NCBI GenBank assembly: GCA_030141605.1 | Contig: JAQGDQ010000534.1 | Span: forward strand, 1-64,000 | Length of the DNA stretch: 64,000 nucleotides | From: Tubiluchus corallicola | Taxonomy: Eukaryota > Priapulida > Priapulimorpha > Priapulimorphida > Tubiluchidae | Direction: 5' to 3' | In this document: in pieces, positions 63,564 to 64,000 of the stretch | How positions within the stretch are numbered: position 1 is the first letter of the stretch | Layout of the letters: each line of letters begins with the position of its first letter | Notes under the pieces: model-generated | Told to the model about the DNA's origin: nothing | What the model saw: only the letters and a program-made list of their open reading frames with translations | Databases searched by the model: none | Translations under genes and position numbers: made by a program

Positions 63564-64000
63564 ACTGTATCAAACAACATTTGCGATGGATTGACTCTAG
63601 AGGACTTGGTTTTCGTGCCAGGATTAGGAGCAGTCTCAAATGTGGATGAATTTCAGGGCATTAGAAATAAAATAACTCAATCGTTACATGTTGTTAGCAA
63701 AATTCTTGACAAAAACAATCACATAAGACGTAAGCCCATTCTTGTTGGCAGTTCAGCTTGTGGAGTTAAGACTGGCAACCCAGATGAATTTGATTTTTTA
63801 GTTGTAGTACAACAGGACAAAGATTTTACAGTGGAATATTTCATCAAAAACCACACGTTTCACAGAACAGCTTGTGGGGCTAAGTTTGGCCAAGCAGTTG
63901 GGTTTGATGTTTTAGTTGAAGTACAACAGCACAAAGATTTTACAGTGGAACATTTCATCAAAAACCACACGTTTAACAGTTCAGGTTGTGGAGGTAAGAC
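63564..64000 (+). CDS. cGAS/Mab-21-like nucleotidyltransferase, copy 2 (partial)
   Basis: Open from just after a TAA (63561-63563) to the window edge. It encodes the same helix (GIRNKITQSLHVVSKILD) followed by ILVGSSACGVKTGNPDEFDF and LVVVQQDKDFTVEYF. The pattern G-S-x(5)-K-x(3)-P-[DN]-E-F-D matches the nucleotide- and metal-binding loop of the cGAS/Mab-21 family (human cGAS has GSYYEHVKISAPNEFD), with both acidic residues present. The family includes cGAS-like receptors that make cyclic dinucleotides in antiviral defence and Mab-21 proteins of unclear function; which applies here cannot be decided. A further 38-residue unit follows (63818, 63932). The start exon and the C-terminal lobe are outside what I can see. 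Confidence 0.6.

Larger units (their letters stand above)
62111..64000 (+). repeat. 1,088-bp tandem duplication (continues past window)
   Basis: Sequence from 62111 (ACAGGATAGCATATTTATTA) is repeated from 63199 (ACAGGATGACATATTTATTA) with high identity, through upstream intron-like DNA and the coding part. The second copy runs off the window. Confidence 0.9.

Noticed and set aside
62111-64000. CRISPR-like array from regularly spaced repeats
   Set aside because: The 114-bp units are contiguous coding repeats without variable spacers, in an animal genome.

Overview
This is an AT-rich, intron- and transposon-rich animal nuclear window. It carries split genes with GT-AG introns, one AT-AC (minor spliceosome) intron, many short non-autonomous DNA transposons, LINE fragments, a 5S-rRNA-headed SINE, and abundant micro- and minisatellites. 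A full ciliary BBS7 gene and secreted LRR proteins point to a metazoan, probably an invertebrate. I could not fix the phylum from sequence alone.

Layout. Positions 1-14800 are mostly repeat-derived: terminal-inverted-repeat elements, a minus-strand LINE and microsatellites. The only gene hint there is a possible minus-strand signal-peptide exon at 6456-6528. Positions 14824-43206 hold a complete plus-strand BBS7 gene: 18 constitutive coding exons, about 720 residues, with every junction keeping a BBS7-like reading frame. The introns are packed with MITEs and tandem repeats. Two features stand out. A second, diverged copy of exon 10 sits at 29358-29466 with the same entry and exit phases, so the two copies can only be used as alternatives. 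The last intron (42404-43072) begins ATATCCTTTT, ends AC and has a U12-type branch site. Positions 43207-48500 are again transposon-derived.

Positions 49089-61658 hold a tandem family of three two-exon LRR genes. Copy A (49089-53248) has a broken first exon but an intact LRRCT exon. Copy B (54751-58541) has an intact LRR exon followed by LRRCT plus a long Thr/Ser/Pro mucin-like 21-residue repeat. Copy C (59979-61658) is short with a hydrophobic C-terminus. In B, reading through the first splice donor encodes a membrane segment, so soluble and anchored forms could come from one locus.

Positions 62111-64000 (window edge) carry a 1,088-bp tandem duplication of a gene fragment whose protein contains a cGAS/Mab-21-type nucleotidyltransferase signature (GSSACGVKTGNPDEFDF). 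The active-site segment itself is iterated as a 114-bp (38-residue) repeat. Together with the LRR family this makes the right-hand end look like a fast-evolving recognition-gene region; that last statement is inference.
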